A stretch of DNA of 64,000 bases from assembly GCF_023115355.1 (NCBI RefSeq), contig NZ_CP096021.1, forward strand, positions 248,001 through 312,000, written 5' to 3'. The position numbers were made by a program, and so were the translations under genes. Within the stretch, counting starts at the first letter, position 1, and each line of letters begins with the position of its first letter. The notes beneath the pieces are model-generated. The model searched no databases, was not told the origin of the DNA, and was given only the letters and a program-made list of their open reading frames with translations. Below are positions 63,564 to 64,000 of this stretch, piece after piece. The stretch comes from Halocatena salina (GTDB lineage Archaea > Halobacteriota > Halobacteria > Halobacteriales > Haloarculaceae).

Positions 63564-64000
63564 TCAGTCGTCACAATCATCTGTGTCGTCGACCGCCCGA
63601 TGCTCGCTGATCGACACGGATACATCGAATTCGGCCTCTTGAGCCAGGGTGACTGCCATTTCGTGGTGGGCGCGTATTGTCTCGGTCTCATTTTTGATCT
63701 CGGGGATCGCTGTGAGTCGTTCCACGCTCTCGATCGCATCGCGCACAGCACCCATCTCCCGGTATAACGCTATGGCAGTCTCGAAACGCTCACTGGCCCG
63801 TGCTACGTTTCCTTGCGCCCGGGCAGTCTCACCCAATTCGATCAGCGTCTTCGCCTCCCCGTAAGGGTGACCATCACGGCAAAGAGACAACGCCTCTGTG
63901 AGGTGGGTTGTAGCAGCAGCAAAATCACCGCGTTTGCGCATGATGACACCGAAAAAAAGACGTCCCATTGCCCTGTACTGAATGTTCTCTGTTTCGCTCC
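63564..64000 (-). CDS. C-terminal end of a TPR-repeat protein; 5' end outside the window
   Basis: The frame is open to the window edge (ENIQYRAMGRLFFGVIMRKR precedes). Three tetratricopeptide repeats can be seen: RGDFAAATTHLTEALSLCRD, EAKTLIELGETARAQGNVAR ASERFETAIALYRE and a third starting GAVRDAIESVERLT. The tail (HEMAVTLAQEAEFDVSVSIS, EHRAVDDTDDCDD) is acidic. The repeat pattern resembles the sensor half of large haloarchaeal or MalT-like TPR proteins. What precedes the repeats is outside the window, so the role cannot be read. Confidence 0.75.
   Translation of the reverse strand, partial: SETENIQYRAMGRLFFGVIMRKRGDFAAATTHLTEALSLCRDGHPYGEAKTLIELGETARAQGNVARASERFETAIALYREMGAVRDAIESVERLTAIPEIKNETETIRAHHEMAVTLAQEAEFDVSVSISEHRAVDDTDDCDD

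Noticed and set aside
1-64000. CRISPR arrays
   Set aside because: No regularly spaced 28-37 base direct repeats were seen anywhere.
1-64000. tRNA and rRNA genes
   Set aside because: No cloverleaf-like T-loop (GGTTCGAATCC) with matching acceptor stems and no rRNA-like conserved blocks were found by eye; a tRNA scan would be decisive.

Overview
The window is haloarchaeal DNA. Evidence for this includes the acidic, D/E-rich proteins, an archaeal transcription factor B (50092-51069), an Orc1/Cdc6 remnant, five bacterio-opsin-activator-type (HTH_10) regulators, Tat signal peptides as the export route, a ferritin-like DUF892 protein and remnants of haloarchaeal insertion sequences. It reads as an accessory region (megaplasmid or genomic island): intergenic DNA is long and AT-rich, strand use is mixed, and roughly as many decayed genes as intact ones are present. 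Only the left edge (end of a polysaccharide lyase) looks like dense, GC-rich, chromosome-style sequence. The species cannot be named from the sequence.

Layout. 1-2.5 kb: end of a PL11-type rhamnogalacturonan lyase with a ricin-type lectin, then decayed TPR and MOSC genes. 2.6-5.5 kb: HTH_10 regulator, intact acyl-CoA dehydrogenase, broken HNH endonuclease and broken integrase. 6-9.2 kb: DUF1326/DUF2182 pair, another HTH_10 regulator and a small membrane protein. 9.6-17 kb: an operon with overlapping genes (FMN reductase, DUF5519, MFS exporter), a thioredoxin-reductase-like protein divergent from an HTH_10 regulator, prolyl aminopeptidase, a broken HTH_10 paralogue, a SnoaL-like protein and a broken acyl-CoA dehydrogenase. 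Three copies of a GTGAATATATTCAC-type palindrome connect these promoters. 17-20.5 kb: P-loop kinase, a glycolipid-binding-domain gene with an internal stop, and two acetyltransferases. 21-22.4 kb: HTH_10 regulator and LysE-type exporter. 22.6-30.8 kb: transposase relics, an HD hydrolase, a winged-helix/nucleotidyltransferase pair resembling a toxin-antitoxin module, a decayed restriction-endonuclease-like gene and a decayed lipid kinase.

32-40.6 kb: a two-ended membrane protein of unrecognised family, relics of a PHA synthase and an alpha/beta hydrolase, a 31-residue C2H2 zinc-finger protein, an aldehyde dehydrogenase, and a mosaic of truncated genes (metallo-hydrolase, Orc1, serine recombinase, TrkH). 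41-51 kb: stress and housekeeping genes (DUF892, manganese catalase, trehalose-6-phosphate synthase, metallophosphoesterase, TFB). 51-54 kb: a second PHA-synthase relic and a three-gene cluster around a 9-bp inverted repeat. 55.8-60.3 kb: amino-acid permease/UspA fusion, broken glycosyltransferase, and a second copy of the unknown membrane protein; a third copy survives only as a fragment at 47.8 kb. 60.6-64 kb: two Tat-exported proteins, a small cysteine-containing protein and a lipase-like hydrolase, whose upstream regions are homologous to each other, then the end of a TPR protein.

The strongest leads for something undescribed are: (a) the two Tat-exported genes with a duplicated upstream region beside a copy of the unknown membrane-protein family; (b) that membrane family itself, present three times; (c) the shared palindrome linking redox/acyl-CoA genes to an HTH_10 regulator; and (d) the winged-helix/nucleotidyltransferase pair. 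All functions are inferred from sequence reading alone; no database search was run.
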